A stretch of 64,000 nt of DNA, from contig JANXXI010000287.1 in assembly GCA_025350695.1 (NCBI GenBank), positions 1 to 64,000 of the forward strand, given 5' to 3'. Positions 36,230 to 45,457 of the stretch are shown in pieces. The DNA is from Acidobacteriota bacterium (GTDB lineage: Bacteria > Acidobacteriota > Terriglobia > Bryobacterales > Bryobacteraceae). The translations under genes were made by a program, and so were the position numbers. Under the pieces are notes generated by a model. The model worked only from the letters and a program-made list of their open reading frames with translations. It did not search any database and was not told where the DNA came from. Positions within the stretch are counted from its first letter, which is position 1. Every line of letters begins with the position of its first letter.

Positions 36230-39200
36230 ATGTTCTTACGCACGTCCTTACGCACAATGACACTCGCGGTGTTTGCATCCGCGGTCACCCTTCTTGCCCA
36301 ATCCTCATCAGGCACATTCCTGGGAACCGTTCGCGATTCCACCGGAGCAATCATCCCCGGTGCCACCGTCTCCGTCCTCAACCAAGACACCGGTTTCCGC
36401 CGCGATACTGTCTCCAACGCGGCCGGCGAATACGAATTGCCTTATGTGCCCTTGGGCAATTATACGGTCACCTGCAAGTCGAAAGGTTTCAAAAGCGTGG
36501 ACCGGACCGGCATCAACCTTCAAGTCGATCAAAAAGCCAAATTGGATTTTTCGCTAGCCGTCGGCGAAGTTAGCGAAACAATCACCATCACCGAAGCGCC
36601 GCCCCTGGTGAAGGCTTCGTCCAGTGAGTTCGGCGAAGTGGTGCAGAAGCGCGCCGTTCAGGAACTGCCGTTAAACGGTCGCAATTACGTGCAACTGGTT
36701 CACCTCACGGCGGGCGTCACCACCGGCCAGCAGGGCGGAAACATTGAGGGCGCCGGAGCCTTCGTTCCGCGCGGCACCGGCAGCTTCAACGCCAACGGAC
36801 AGCGTGGCCAGAACAATAACTTCATGGTGGATGGCATCGACAATAATGAGAGCTGGATCAACTCCACCATCCTGCAACCCTCCGTCGAAGCCACTAACGA
36901 ATTCAAGGTCTACACCGCCAATCCTCCGGCGGAATTCGGCCGCGCATCGGACGGCGTGGTTAACGTGCAGACGCGCTCAGGCACGAACGAAATTCACGGC
37001 AGCGTATACAACTATCTGCGCAATTCCGCGCTCGATGCTCGTGACTTTTTCCAACGCAAAACCGACACCAACCAACGTCGCATCCCCGCGTTCCGCCAGA
37101 ATCAATACGGCGTCACCTTCGGTGCGCCCATCAAGAAAAATAATTGGTTTATCTTCGGCGATTTTCAAGGGCTGCGCCAAGGCCGGGGCCTTAATGTGAT
37201 TTCCACCGTTCCCACGGTCGCGCAAAAGGCCGGCAATTTCGGCGCAACCAACGTGTTCGATCCCCTCACTAACCGCATCAACCCAGCCACCGGCCAGACG
37301 GTTCGCGATCAGTTCGCGAATAACGTGATTCCCGCATCCCGCATTCCGCGCCCATCCCGTCTGCTAACGAACCTCTATCCGGACCCCAACGTCGGCGCCA
37401 ATCAGTTCTTCTTCTCGCCAAATCGGATTCAGCACGATGATGGATTCAACATTCGTACCGACAAGGCCATTTCCTCGAAGAACAACATGTTCATCCGCGT
37501 CAGCCGCGGCAAGAATTATACCGATCTTCCCGGAGCCTTACCCGCGCCCGCCAATGCCGGCTTCGCAATTGGCCCTTACGCCGGCGGCGACACCGCCCAG
37601 TTTGCCGACGCAGCTGATTTTAACCTCACCACCTGGGGCGCCGTGCTTAGCGACACGCATGTGTTCAAACCCAATTTGGTCAGCGAATTTAAGATGGGTT
37701 TTTCTCGCTTCGATCTGTTTGCCGTTCCCAAGGATATGAACATCAATTCCGCCAAGGAATTGGGCATCCCCGGCGTTAATGAAGCCCTGCCGCCATTCTC
37801 TGGCGGCTTGCCCGCTATCCGTCCAACCGGCTTCGCCTTTCTCGGCGCCAACACTCCAATCCCCTCGATTTCGCAAAACACCAACTACCAAATCAACGAA
37901 AATGTCACCCATATCCTGGGGCGCCATTCCATCAAATATGGTGGGCAAATTATTCGACGGCATTTGAATTTTTTTGAATCGCAAGATCCGGCGCGTGGCT
38001 TCTGGAACTTCAACGCCGAATTCACCAACAATGCTTCCGGCGCAGGTGGCAGTCCGATCGCTTCGCTGCTGCTGGGCTACCCCACCCAAATCACCCGCGC
38101 CACGCTATTCGGCACTTTCGGATTGCGCGCCTGGGAAGACAGCTTCTATGTTCAGGACGATTTCAAAGTCAGTCAGCGCCTTACGCTGAACCTCGGCCTG
38201 CGGTATGAACTGTTCCTCCCACTTACGGAGGTGGCCGGACGCCTGGCAAATTTCAATTTCGACCCCACCAATCCGGCCGTCAGCCTGATTCCCGCCCTTG
38301 GTGGCGACAAATATGCCGGACGCAAGGTGGACAACAATAACTTCGCGCCCCGGCTTGGCTTCGCCTACGATGTCACCGGCAAAGGCCGCACCGTTGTCCG
38401 AGGCTCCTTCGGATTGCACTACGTGAGCGTTCATTACGCAGGTCAAGGCGCGTTGGGACGCAACGTACCCTTCATGCCCATTCAAAATTTCTCCCCCGGT
38501 TCGTTGAACGTCGGCCGCAATCTTATCGATGGCATTCCAATTCCCGGCTTCAACGTCTTCGATACAGCGGCCAAACTGCAAGCCGGCGCCGCGGCGGGGC
38601 AAGTGGGCACGGTGCAAGCGGTGGATCCCAATACCAAAATTTCCAGTTCCCCGCAGTGGGGCCTAAACATTCAGCATGAATTGAAGCAGGGCCTGCTGAT
38701 GGATGTCGGCTACGTGGGCACGCGTGGCCTGCACTTGTTCTCGGCCTACAACCTGAATCAAGCGCAACCCGGATCCACTCCGTTGGCCTCGCGCCGTCCG
38801 CTGCAACCCATCTCAAACGTAGCTAACGTAAATTATCTCGGTTACTTCGGCGCTTCCACTTATCACGCTTTGCAGATGAAGGTCACTCAACAGTTTAAGA
38901 GCGGCGTAAACATTCTCGCTGTTTATACTTTTGGTAAATCCATTGACGATTCCATCGCAGCTTCAAGCGGACAAAACAATCGCAGCGGCGGTTATCAGGA
39001 CATAAACAACCGCCGGGGGCAACGCGGACCATCCACTTTCGATACCGCCCAACGCTTCGTGCTCAGCGGTGGATACCAATTGCCATTCGGCGCTGGAAAA
39101 CGTTTTGCCTCAAGCGCCGGCCCCGCCATGCAGCGCTTCATTGGCGGCTGGCAGTTGACCACCATCACCACTCTGCAAACCGGGCTTCCTTTTTCTCCAA

Positions 39201-39586
39201 CCATGGCCGCGTCGAATCTGAACAATGCCGGCGCCTTCCAAATGCCTAACAGAGTTTGTGAAGGGTCGATTTCTTCCTGGACCATTCAAAGGTACTTCGA
39301 CACCAGTTGCTTTGTAGCCCCAGCCGCGTTCACCTACGGAAATTCGGGGACCAATGTTTTACGCGGCCCAGGCCTTGAAACCGTGGATTTCGCCATGCAC
39401 AAAAACTTCCGTCTGTGGAGTGAGGCAAGCCGCCTGCAGTTGCGCATGGAGGGTTTCAACATCCTGAACAATGCCAACTTCCGCCTGCCGAACATCAATA
39501 TTGGCGTTCCAGCGGGCGCAACCATCAGCAACACGACCACAGGCTTTGGCCGTCAATTCCAAGCCGTGGTTAAGCTTGAATGGTAG
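36230..39586 (+). CDS. Oar-like TonB-dependent outer membrane receptor
   Basis: A protein of 1118 residues. The leader ends near TLLAQ. A carboxypeptidase-regulatory domain follows (FLGTVRDSTGAIIPGATVSV), then a plug domain (VQELPLNGRNYVQLVHLTAG; FMVDGIDNNE) and a long beta barrel ending in the aromatic-terminated strand AVVKLEW. The ATG at 36230 is preceded by GAGGTG with 6-nt spacing; a GTG inside that site at 36221 is not the start. Such receptors are numerous in acidobacteria and probably import plant or microbial polymers. TTGAAT and TACATT about 17 nt apart lie 30-50 nt upstream. Confidence 0.92.
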   Translation: MFLRTSLRTMTLAVFASAVTLLAQSSSGTFLGTVRDSTGAIIPGATVSVLNQDTGFRRDTVSNAAGEYELPYVPLGNYTVTCKSKGFKSVDRTGINLQVDQKAKLDFSLAVGEVSETITITEAPPLVKASSSEFGEVVQKRAVQELPLNGRNYVQLVHLTAGVTTGQQGGNIEGAGAFVPRGTGSFNANGQRGQNNNFMVDGIDNNESWINSTILQPSVEATNEFKVYTANPPAEFGRASDGVVNVQTRSGTNEIHGSVYNYLRNSALDARDFFQRKTDTNQRRIPAFRQNQYGVTFGAPIKKNNWFIFGDFQGLRQGRGLNVISTVPTVAQKAGNFGATNVFDPLTNRINPATGQTVRDQFANNVIPASRIPRPSRLLTNLYPDPNVGANQFFFSPNRIQHDDGFNIRTDKAISSKNNMFIRVSRGKNYTDLPGALPAPANAGFAIGPYAGGDTAQFADAADFNLTTWGAVLSDTHVFKPNLVSEFKMGFSRFDLFAVPKDMNINSAKELGIPGVNEALPPFSGGLPAIRPTGFAFLGANTPIPSISQNTNYQINENVTHILGRHSIKYGGQIIRRHLNFFESQDPARGFWNFNAEFTNNASGAGGSPIASLLLGYPTQITRATLFGTFGLRAWEDSFYVQDDFKVSQRLTLNLGLRYELFLPLTEVAGRLANFNFDPTNPAVSLIPALGGDKYAGRKVDNNNFAPRLGFAYDVTGKGRTVVRGSFGLHYVSVHYAGQGALGRNVPFMPIQNFSPGSLNVGRNLIDGIPIPGFNVFDTAAKLQAGAAAGQVGTVQAVDPNTKISSSPQWGLNIQHELKQGLLMDVGYVGTRGLHLFSAYNLNQAQPGSTPLASRRPLQPISNVANVNYLGYFGASTYHALQMKVTQQFKSGVNILAVYTFGKSIDDSIAASSGQNNRSGGYQDINNRRGQRGPSTFDTAQRFVLSGGYQLPFGAGKRFASSAGPAMQRFIGGWQLTTITTLQTGLPFSPTMAASNLNNAGAFQMPNRVCEGSISSWTIQRYFDTSCFVAPAAFTYGNSGTNVLRGPGLETVDFAMHKNFRLWSEASRLQLRMEGFNILNNANFRLPNINIGVPAGATISNTTTGFGRQFQAVVKLEW

Positions 39587-39708
39587 ACAGGCATTCGACC
39601 GATTGGTCGACAGAGGCGCACTTCTCAAACCACCGAAGATTGGACGTTAAGAGCCAAAAGACTACGGCTAATTTTTGACAGGGAACTTGTTAGTATTGAA
39701 GTTCGCAC

Positions 39709-41502
39709 ATGCGCCTATTGCACTATATCGAGATAGAGAACTTCAAAACGTTTGGAAACAAGCAGAGGATTGAACTAGACCATCCGGCTGTCATCATTGG
39801 GCCCAATAACTGCGGAAAAACGAGTGTAATCCAGGCCATGGCCTTTTGGAGCCAGGCCGTTAAAACCTGGCGCGCGGCGCGGGAGAGTTCTGCTGCGAAG
39901 GAAAGAGCGGGAACGCCGCTCAATCGCCTTAGCATCCTTAATGTCCCCGTTCAGCGAACACGCTTTTTCTGGCACGAGACAAAAGTGCGCACTGGTAACA
40001 ATGATATTCCCTTGGTAATCACCGTCGGAGTTTACTTTCAAGGTAAAGTTGAACCCGTTTCGATTCGTTTCCGAAATCAGGGCGAGGATTTGGTTTATTG
40101 CTCTCTTGATGAAGCGATCCGTCACAACGATGACTTGGTCGCCTATGCGTCCAAGATCAACGTTGAATTACTTTATCCAATGAGTGGACTTGAGATCGAA
40201 GAGCCCGTCCTGCAACCAGGGCGTATAGGAGTTCTGCTCGGACAGGGCCAGACCGCGCAGGTTCTTCGCAATCTTTGTTTGATGGTTTATGAGAACTCCA
40301 AAGAGGACTGGAACAAAATTGCAACGCTAATGAATCGTTTGTTCCATTTGGAAATGGGTATTCCAGTACAAAATTCGCGCGGCGCGATCGAACTAACCTA
40401 TACGCAGATTGGCGTAAAAGAGCCGCTTGCTCTTTCGTCTTCGGGACGCGGCTTCCAACAGATGTTGCTTATTTTCGCCTATCTCTTTTCTCACAAGGGT
40501 AGTGTGCTTCTTGTTGACGAGCCAGACGCTCATCTTGAGATTCTGCGCCAGAAGCAAGTCTTTGTGCTACTCCGGGACATTGCCACGGACAATCAATCGC
40601 AGGTGGTGTTAGTGACCCATTCGGAGGTCATCCTCGACGCAGCTCTCGAGACCAACCTGACCCTTCTATTAGATGGCCGGGCGGATAATTTAGCCCAAAA
40701 GAAGGCAATTCATGAAAGCCTGAAGCTGTTCGGTACGGCGAACTACGTTCGAGCACGGCAGCGAGGATATGTTTTCTACGTCGAGGGCGGTACGGGCGTC
40801 GACATCCTTCGTGCAATGGCCGTGAAATTAAAACATCCCGCGGCAGATGTCTGGGACGAAAATTCGAATGTCTACTTTGTCGAAAATAACTACCCTGAGG
40901 CATCATTGGATGGTGAACTTGAAAGAGTAGAAGGCGGATTCGGCATCACTGCGAAGGACCACTTCAACAATCTTCGGAAGTTAATTACCGGCTTGCGAGG
41001 ATTGGCCATCCTGGACAACGATGGGAGAAACAGGCAGGATTTTGACGACCAGAGCTTTTGCGTACGGTACTGGAAACGGTACGAAGTTGAAAACTATTTC
41101 ATTACGCCAAGCCTATTGCTAGCATATGTTGCGAATATAAATCTGGGATTGGGGCTCTTCTCGGTGGATTCGCAACAGGCGGACGACGTGCTGAGCGGAC
41201 TGATCGAAGAACGGATCTTTGCGGGCAATCGAGAAAATTACCTTGTCTGGAAATCCTCCCCGCCCAACGCTGCCCGTTTGATTTGGGAAGGCAATACACA
41301 GAACCTGAAGCTGAGTAGTTTCGCGGAGGACTTTTTCCGGCAGCTTAGGGATAGGACCGGGCTCGAAATGCTTCTTACAAAGGGCGAATTTCATAGGTTG
41401 GTGGAATTTGCGGATCCGGACACGATCCCAAGAGAAGTACGGGAAAAGCTCGATTTAGTGGCGAAGCTGTTTCAGGAAGCGGTGGCGATAGAGCCGACTT
41501 AA
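39709..41502 (+). CDS. Stand-alone OLD-family ATPase with TOPRIM nuclease domain
   Basis: A 597-residue protein. The ABC-type ATPase has Walker A in IIGPNNCGKTS (29-39), signature LSSSGRGFQQ (242-251), Walker B LLVDEPDAHLE (267-277) and the switch His of VTHSE. From about 352 a TOPRIM-like domain follows: YVEGGTGVDI (Glu359), LAILDNDG (Asp436, Asp438) and RYEVENYF. This is the OLD architecture of nucleases involved in phage defence and DNA processing. No UvrD helicase (GajB), reverse transcriptase or other partner gene is next to it. It looks less GC-rich than its neighbours, which hints at acquisition; this is a visual impression. Confidence 0.85.
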   Translation: MRLLHYIEIENFKTFGNKQRIELDHPAVIIGPNNCGKTSVIQAMAFWSQAVKTWRAARESSAAKERAGTPLNRLSILNVPVQRTRFFWHETKVRTGNNDIPLVITVGVYFQGKVEPVSIRFRNQGEDLVYCSLDEAIRHNDDLVAYASKINVELLYPMSGLEIEEPVLQPGRIGVLLGQGQTAQVLRNLCLMVYENSKEDWNKIATLMNRLFHLEMGIPVQNSRGAIELTYTQIGVKEPLALSSSGRGFQQMLLIFAYLFSHKGSVLLVDEPDAHLEILRQKQVFVLLRDIATDNQSQVVLVTHSEVILDAALETNLTLLLDGRADNLAQKKAIHESLKLFGTANYVRARQRGYVFYVEGGTGVDILRAMAVKLKHPAADVWDENSNVYFVENNYPEASLDGELERVEGGFGITAKDHFNNLRKLITGLRGLAILDNDGRNRQDFDDQSFCVRYWKRYEVENYFITPSLLLAYVANINLGLGLFSVDSQQADDVLSGLIEERIFAGNRENYLVWKSSPPNAARLIWEGNTQNLKLSSFAEDFFRQLRDRTGLEMLLTKGEFHRLVEFADPDTIPREVREKLDLVAKLFQEAVAIEPT

Positions 41503-41538
41503 GCCAGCCGAAGCAATCAGCGAAGGGCAAACGACTTC

Positions 41539-41709
41539 TTAAGCCACCGCGCTGCCGCTGGAATCGCTTGGGTTCGTCCATTGGGTGGAGCTTTCGCCGA
41601 ACCGGTCCACTAACTCCCCGCAAGTACGGCAGCACGGCAGTAGAAGCAGGATGATCTCCATCTGCTCACTTTTTGATGGCTCGCCCTGCTTGTAGGAAAC
41701 TCCTAACAC
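41539..41709 (-). CDS. Possible 56-residue Cys-containing small protein
   Basis: A minus-strand frame starts at a GTG at 41709 (or an ATG further in) and ends at 41539. It reads protein-like: SYKQGEPSKSEQMEIILLLL, then PCCRTCGELVDRFGESS. It has no convincing ribosome site and no recognised family. The rest of the gap up to the DUF1080 gene at 42006 holds nothing I recognise. Confidence 0.25.
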   Translation of the reverse strand: MLGVSYKQGEPSKSEQMEIILLLLPCCRTCGELVDRFGESSTQWTNPSDSSGSAVA

Positions 41710-42005
41710 CGCGTGCTTGTTTAAATTACTGATCCGCTATGCTTTTTACGATACGTGGAAAGGCGTACGTTTACAAGACCTCTCACAAAGTGACAGGCGG
41801 GTGGCCTTCAGTTCAACTATTTCAGCCATTATGTTGGTAGCATAACTTGATAGGCGATGGCGGCTAGGCTGCGATTGCGCGTCCCCCGTCAACTGGGCTA
41901 CAAGGATTGAAGTACATTACCCGCATGACCGTCACCGATAGCGTGAAAGGCTTCGGCAAAGGCCTGAGCGCGATTATACGTTGTACGCGGGCATCTGAAG
42001 GTTTC

Positions 42006-42632
42006 ATGCGGCGCCTTCCTCCAATCGTTTTGATCCTAGCCACCGCGGCTAACGCTGAGCCACAACCTCATTGGACGTCCCTGTTCAACGGGAAATCCTT
42101 GGGCCAATGGAAAGCCACGCCCTTTACCGGCAGCCCTACCCCTCGCGTCGAAAACGGAGCCATCGTTCTTACCGCGGGGCATCCACTCACCGGTGTCACT
42201 TGGTCCGGCAAGTTCCCCGAATTCGGATATGAGCTACGCTTCGAGGCGGCGCGCCTACGGGGCGGCGACTTCTTCGCCAGTGTCACGTTCCCCGCCGGAG
42301 GTAACTTCGCCACCTGGGTCCTCGGCGGTTGGGGCGGCGACATTGTCGGCATTTCCTCCCTTGACGGATGGGACGCTTCCGACAACGAAACCCGTTCCTA
42401 TTTCAATTTCGATACCGGACACTGGTACGCCTTCCGCCTCCAAGTCACCGCCGAAAAAATCATGGCATTGATCGACAACCAACGCATCGTCAATGTCGAA
42501 ATCCGTGGACGCGCCATCAGCCTTCGCCACGGCGATATCAAGTTGTCCGCCCCTCTCGGATTCGCCTCTTACAACACAACGGGCGGCATCCGAAAAATCG
42601 AATACCGCCCGCTAATTGAAAAACAAAACTAG
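42006..42632 (+). CDS. Exported DUF1080 (3-keto-disaccharide hydrolase-like) protein
   Basis: A 208-residue concanavalin-like beta-sandwich protein with a leader ending ATAANA. FNGKSLGQWKA is the hallmark start of DUF1080, and YAFRLQVTAEKIMALIDNQRI and GFASYNTTGGIRKIEYRP its end. Some family members act on 3-keto-disaccharides; most are untested. The ATG at 42006 is preceded by GAAGG and begins directly at the leader, so longer upstream reading is rejected. It is convergent with the Gfo/Idh gene (3 nt), a frequent partner type for keto-sugar metabolism. Confidence 0.85.
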   Translation: MRRLPPIVLILATAANAEPQPHWTSLFNGKSLGQWKATPFTGSPTPRVENGAIVLTAGHPLTGVTWSGKFPEFGYELRFEAARLRGGDFFASVTFPAGGNFATWVLGGWGGDIVGISSLDGWDASDNETRSYFNFDTGHWYAFRLQVTAEKIMALIDNQRIVNVEIRGRAISLRHGDIKLSAPLGFASYNTTGGIRKIEYRPLIEKQN

Positions 42633-42635
42633 CCG

Positions 42636-44240
42636 CTACCCGTCCAACGTCCAACCCGAACGATAGCTGCGCTTCAGCCAATCGTTGGCCTCCGCCATGT
42701 TTGTCACGCGGCCCGTCTTCGCATCGTATTCAATCTTCTTGCCTGCCCGATGCGCCACCAAGCCCAACAGCATTTGCTCCATCATCGAGCCCGCGTAGTC
42801 GAAGTCACAATGAGTTTTACTGCTGGTCCCGTTCACCACATTCGTTCGCCGCCCTTTGCACGCCTCAATCCAATCCAACTGGAACACATCCGGCCGCCCG
42901 GGCAATGGCTGACCAGCTTTTTCCGCCGCCGCAATCGCCTCCACACTGCCATTGGGCATTCCAATCGCTGGAGGAATATTACCGGCCATCATCTGTATCG
43001 TGGGAAATCCATTCGGCCCCACCTCGGCGCTTGGCATCGAAGTCATGCCGCCAGGCAGTGCTTGCCTACTAGCTCCGGCAGCTCTCGAAGCCTGCGGCCG
43101 CGCTGCCGCCTGCGATGGTTGGCCCGACCCCATGATCAACGGCAACAATTCATCCTTGCTCCGCCGCTTGTAATACGTAAGGTCTCCGTCGTCGTTATTC
43201 GGAATAATAACGCGAGTGGTGAAGTCCGCCAATATACTTCCCTTCGCACCCTCAAAGATGGCGCCATTCGCGATGCGGGAAACGTCAATATAACCCTTAG
43301 GCGCTTCCGGCTTCAGCCCGCCTTGATACCACACCAGCTTCACTGGCCCGCGCCATGCGTTGGCCGGATGATCGAACATCGCCTTCAACTTCACCGGGCA
43401 AATGTTCGGATCATATTTGTCACTCAAGTCCCAATCAATATCGATGGACGAAGGCGCCCCGGCGTCAACCACGTTCCATACCAGGTCCATCGTGTGAGCA
43501 CCCATGTCTCCCATTTGGCCCACGCCGAAGTCACGGTACATATTCCAAAATAGGCAATTCAGCCCGCTTGATCCGCCAAAATATTGCGGACTGTAAGGAT
43601 GATAGGGCGATGGTCCAATCCATTGTTCGTACTGCAAATAGGACGGTGGCTGCCCTTCGCCCGCCGGATATCCAGGACGAGGCAAACGCCGGGCATCCCA
43701 ACTATGCACCGTTTTCAATTCGCCGATAGCCCCATCCAGCACCAGTTCGCGAATCCGTTCAAAGTTCGGAAAGGCATGCCGCTGTGTACCATGCTGCGTC
43801 GCAACTTTTGCTTTCCTGCCCAGATAATTCGCCCGCACCGTACGCACTTCATCCACGCAAATACCTAACGGCTTTTCGCAGAAAACATGCTTGTCACGAT
43901 TCAACGCCCAGTTGGCGATAAAAGCATGATGGTGGTCAGCCGTGCAGACGATCACCGCATCCACATCTTTTTGATCCAGCAGCTTTCGCCAATCCCAATA
44001 AGCTTTCGCCTTCGGAAAAATCTGCAGCGCCTCTTTTGTGCGGAGCTCATTCACGTCACAAATCGCCACCACATTTTCGTTCTTCAGCGAGGCGTAGTGC
44101 GCCGTGCCCCGCCCCCAAACGCCTATCAGCGCAATATTGAGTTTATTGCTGGCGGCAGTTTGCCCTCGCAGAAGTCCACTCTTAAGGATCGTCAAACCAG
44201 CCGCCGGGGCCGCGGCGCTCAGCAGATCTCTTCTGTTCAT
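42636..44240 (-). CDS. Tat-exported Gfo/Idh/MocA family oxidoreductase
   Basis: A 534-residue protein with a twin-arginine leader (MNRRDLLSAAAPAAGLTIL). The NAD(P) fold starts at NIALIGVWGRGTAHY, followed by VVAICDVN, the ADHHHAF stretch and the conserved EKP motif in HVFCEKPLG. The C-terminal substrate domain has GQMGDMGAHTMDLVWNV. Members oxidise or reduce sugars and related compounds. An Ala/Pro/Gly-rich linker around residues 370-430 is unusual. A GGAG site precedes the ATG. Confidence 0.9.
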   Translation of the reverse strand: MNRRDLLSAAAPAAGLTILKSGLLRGQTAASNKLNIALIGVWGRGTAHYASLKNENVVAICDVNELRTKEALQIFPKAKAYWDWRKLLDQKDVDAVIVCTADHHHAFIANWALNRDKHVFCEKPLGICVDEVRTVRANYLGRKAKVATQHGTQRHAFPNFERIRELVLDGAIGELKTVHSWDARRLPRPGYPAGEGQPPSYLQYEQWIGPSPYHPYSPQYFGGSSGLNCLFWNMYRDFGVGQMGDMGAHTMDLVWNVVDAGAPSSIDIDWDLSDKYDPNICPVKLKAMFDHPANAWRGPVKLVWYQGGLKPEAPKGYIDVSRIANGAIFEGAKGSILADFTTRVIIPNNDDGDLTYYKRRSKDELLPLIMGSGQPSQAAARPQASRAAGASRQALPGGMTSMPSAEVGPNGFPTIQMMAGNIPPAIGMPNGSVEAIAAAEKAGQPLPGRPDVFQLDWIEACKGRRTNVVNGTSSKTHCDFDYAGSMMEQMLLGLVAHRAGKKIEYDAKTGRVTNMAEANDWLKRSYRSGWTLDG

Positions 44241-44413
44241 CTAGGCAGGTCTCCTTGAACCTCCTCACATCTTATCCAAGCTTCAGTTCCATTGCTGAGG
44301 TGCACGGCATGCAGCGAAATCCCTGCTGTTCCGCGGCCCGACGCCCCCGTCCGCCTTTTCCGGCTACGAAAATCGCTCGAAACCGGTGACAAGTTCTTCA
44401 ACACTTCTACGCC

Positions 44414-45106
44414 TCAGACCCCATCCTCAGCAACCTCAACCAGAAGAGGCCGATGGTCGCTGCTCTCCTTCCAATCGGAATAGGACCCAACCTCAACCCG
44501 CCGCAAGTTCGCAGCCCATTTCGCCGGAATAAAGCAATAGTCGAGGTGAAATGGGCGCTCCTCCTTCCACTGAAAATAGTAGGTCGCCTGCTTTTCCTTG
44601 CCGTGAGCCTCACGATGAAAATGATGATAGCTACTCACAAGGCCGAGGTCGGATAGTATCCCCACTAAATGGCTATGACTTTTGCCGGTGGCGTGCCCTG
44701 CGTCCCAAATAGCGTTTGAATTAAGGTCGCCGGCCAGAACGGTTGGATACTTGAATAGATTGCGATAAATCTCCACCGCCCGGATCACTCCTTCCACATA
44801 GGGATTGTCCTTGTCTGCTTTCGACCAAATGGCAATCAAAATGAAATTCATTGGCCCAGTAACCTCAATTGGAATCACATATGGCGGAACATCGGCAGCC
44901 GCCGCGAGAGCTCGAATCCGATACAATCCGTTGGCTAAGACAGCGATGCCTTGACGCGAATTATCTCCAAACCATAAGCACTGGTCAGTCTCAGCCGTAG
45001 GCTTCGCGCATTCCTGAAGAACCGCGATGTCTGGCCCAAGCACTTCCAAAAGCGCCGCATTCTTCAGATAGGGGCCACGGCAACAGTTCCAGGTTACTAA
45101 CCGCAT
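44414..45106 (-). CDS. Endonuclease/exonuclease/phosphatase family protein
   Basis: A 230-residue EEP-fold hydrolase without a leader. It shows RLVTWNCCRG (Asn of the metal site), VLQECAKP (Glu), AGDLNSNAIWD (Asp/Asn pair) and the closing SDHRPLLVEV (catalytic Asp-His). The family covers DNA repair nucleases and phosphatases; the substrate is not predictable. The ATG at 45106 has GGGGA 5 nt upstream; an ATG four codons earlier is part of that site. Confidence 0.85.
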   Translation of the reverse strand: MRLVTWNCCRGPYLKNAALLEVLGPDIAVLQECAKPTAETDQCLWFGDNSRQGIAVLANGLYRIRALAAAADVPPYVIPIEVTGPMNFILIAIWSKADKDNPYVEGVIRAVEIYRNLFKYPTVLAGDLNSNAIWDAGHATGKSHSHLVGILSDLGLVSSYHHFHREAHGKEKQATYYFQWKEERPFHLDYCFIPAKWAANLRRVEVGSYSDWKESSDHRPLLVEVAEDGV

Positions 45107-45457
45107 GATCGTCCCCATGTTGTGGCCATCACCACTCGGTCAAGAATCATTTCTCCCACAATACCAGCCACTTAACGCGTCCGCTCCATTCAACCAAACA
45201 CATACCTCGCGCTACTCTTTAACCAGAAGTACGATTGCTGGCCAGCAAACTTCTACGGAAAAGTCCGCGCGGTATCCAAATTGTTAGTTGCAAGTAACCG
45301 GTCGCAAGGCGATGAGAGACCCGAAGCGTTCGAAGGGTTGGGGAATCCAATGGACGAGCCTCTAACGCGAGGCAAGCGCTGTTATGGTGGCAGCGCTAGA
45401 GGGAAGAAATCGCCTAACGGCCGGAAGCTTCATTCCACGCCCGCGGCACACGTGTGT
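45107..45457. other. Intergenic region without recognised features
   Basis: About 350 bases between the EEP gene start and the end of the propeller gene. An open plus-strand frame runs through it into the propeller gene but has no ribosome site or recognisable product. No terminator, tRNA or repeat was found. Confidence 0.5.

Noticed and set aside
39595-39625. Terminator after the Oar-like receptor (CGACC-GATT-GGTCG)
   Set aside because: The stem is only 5 bp and no T run follows.
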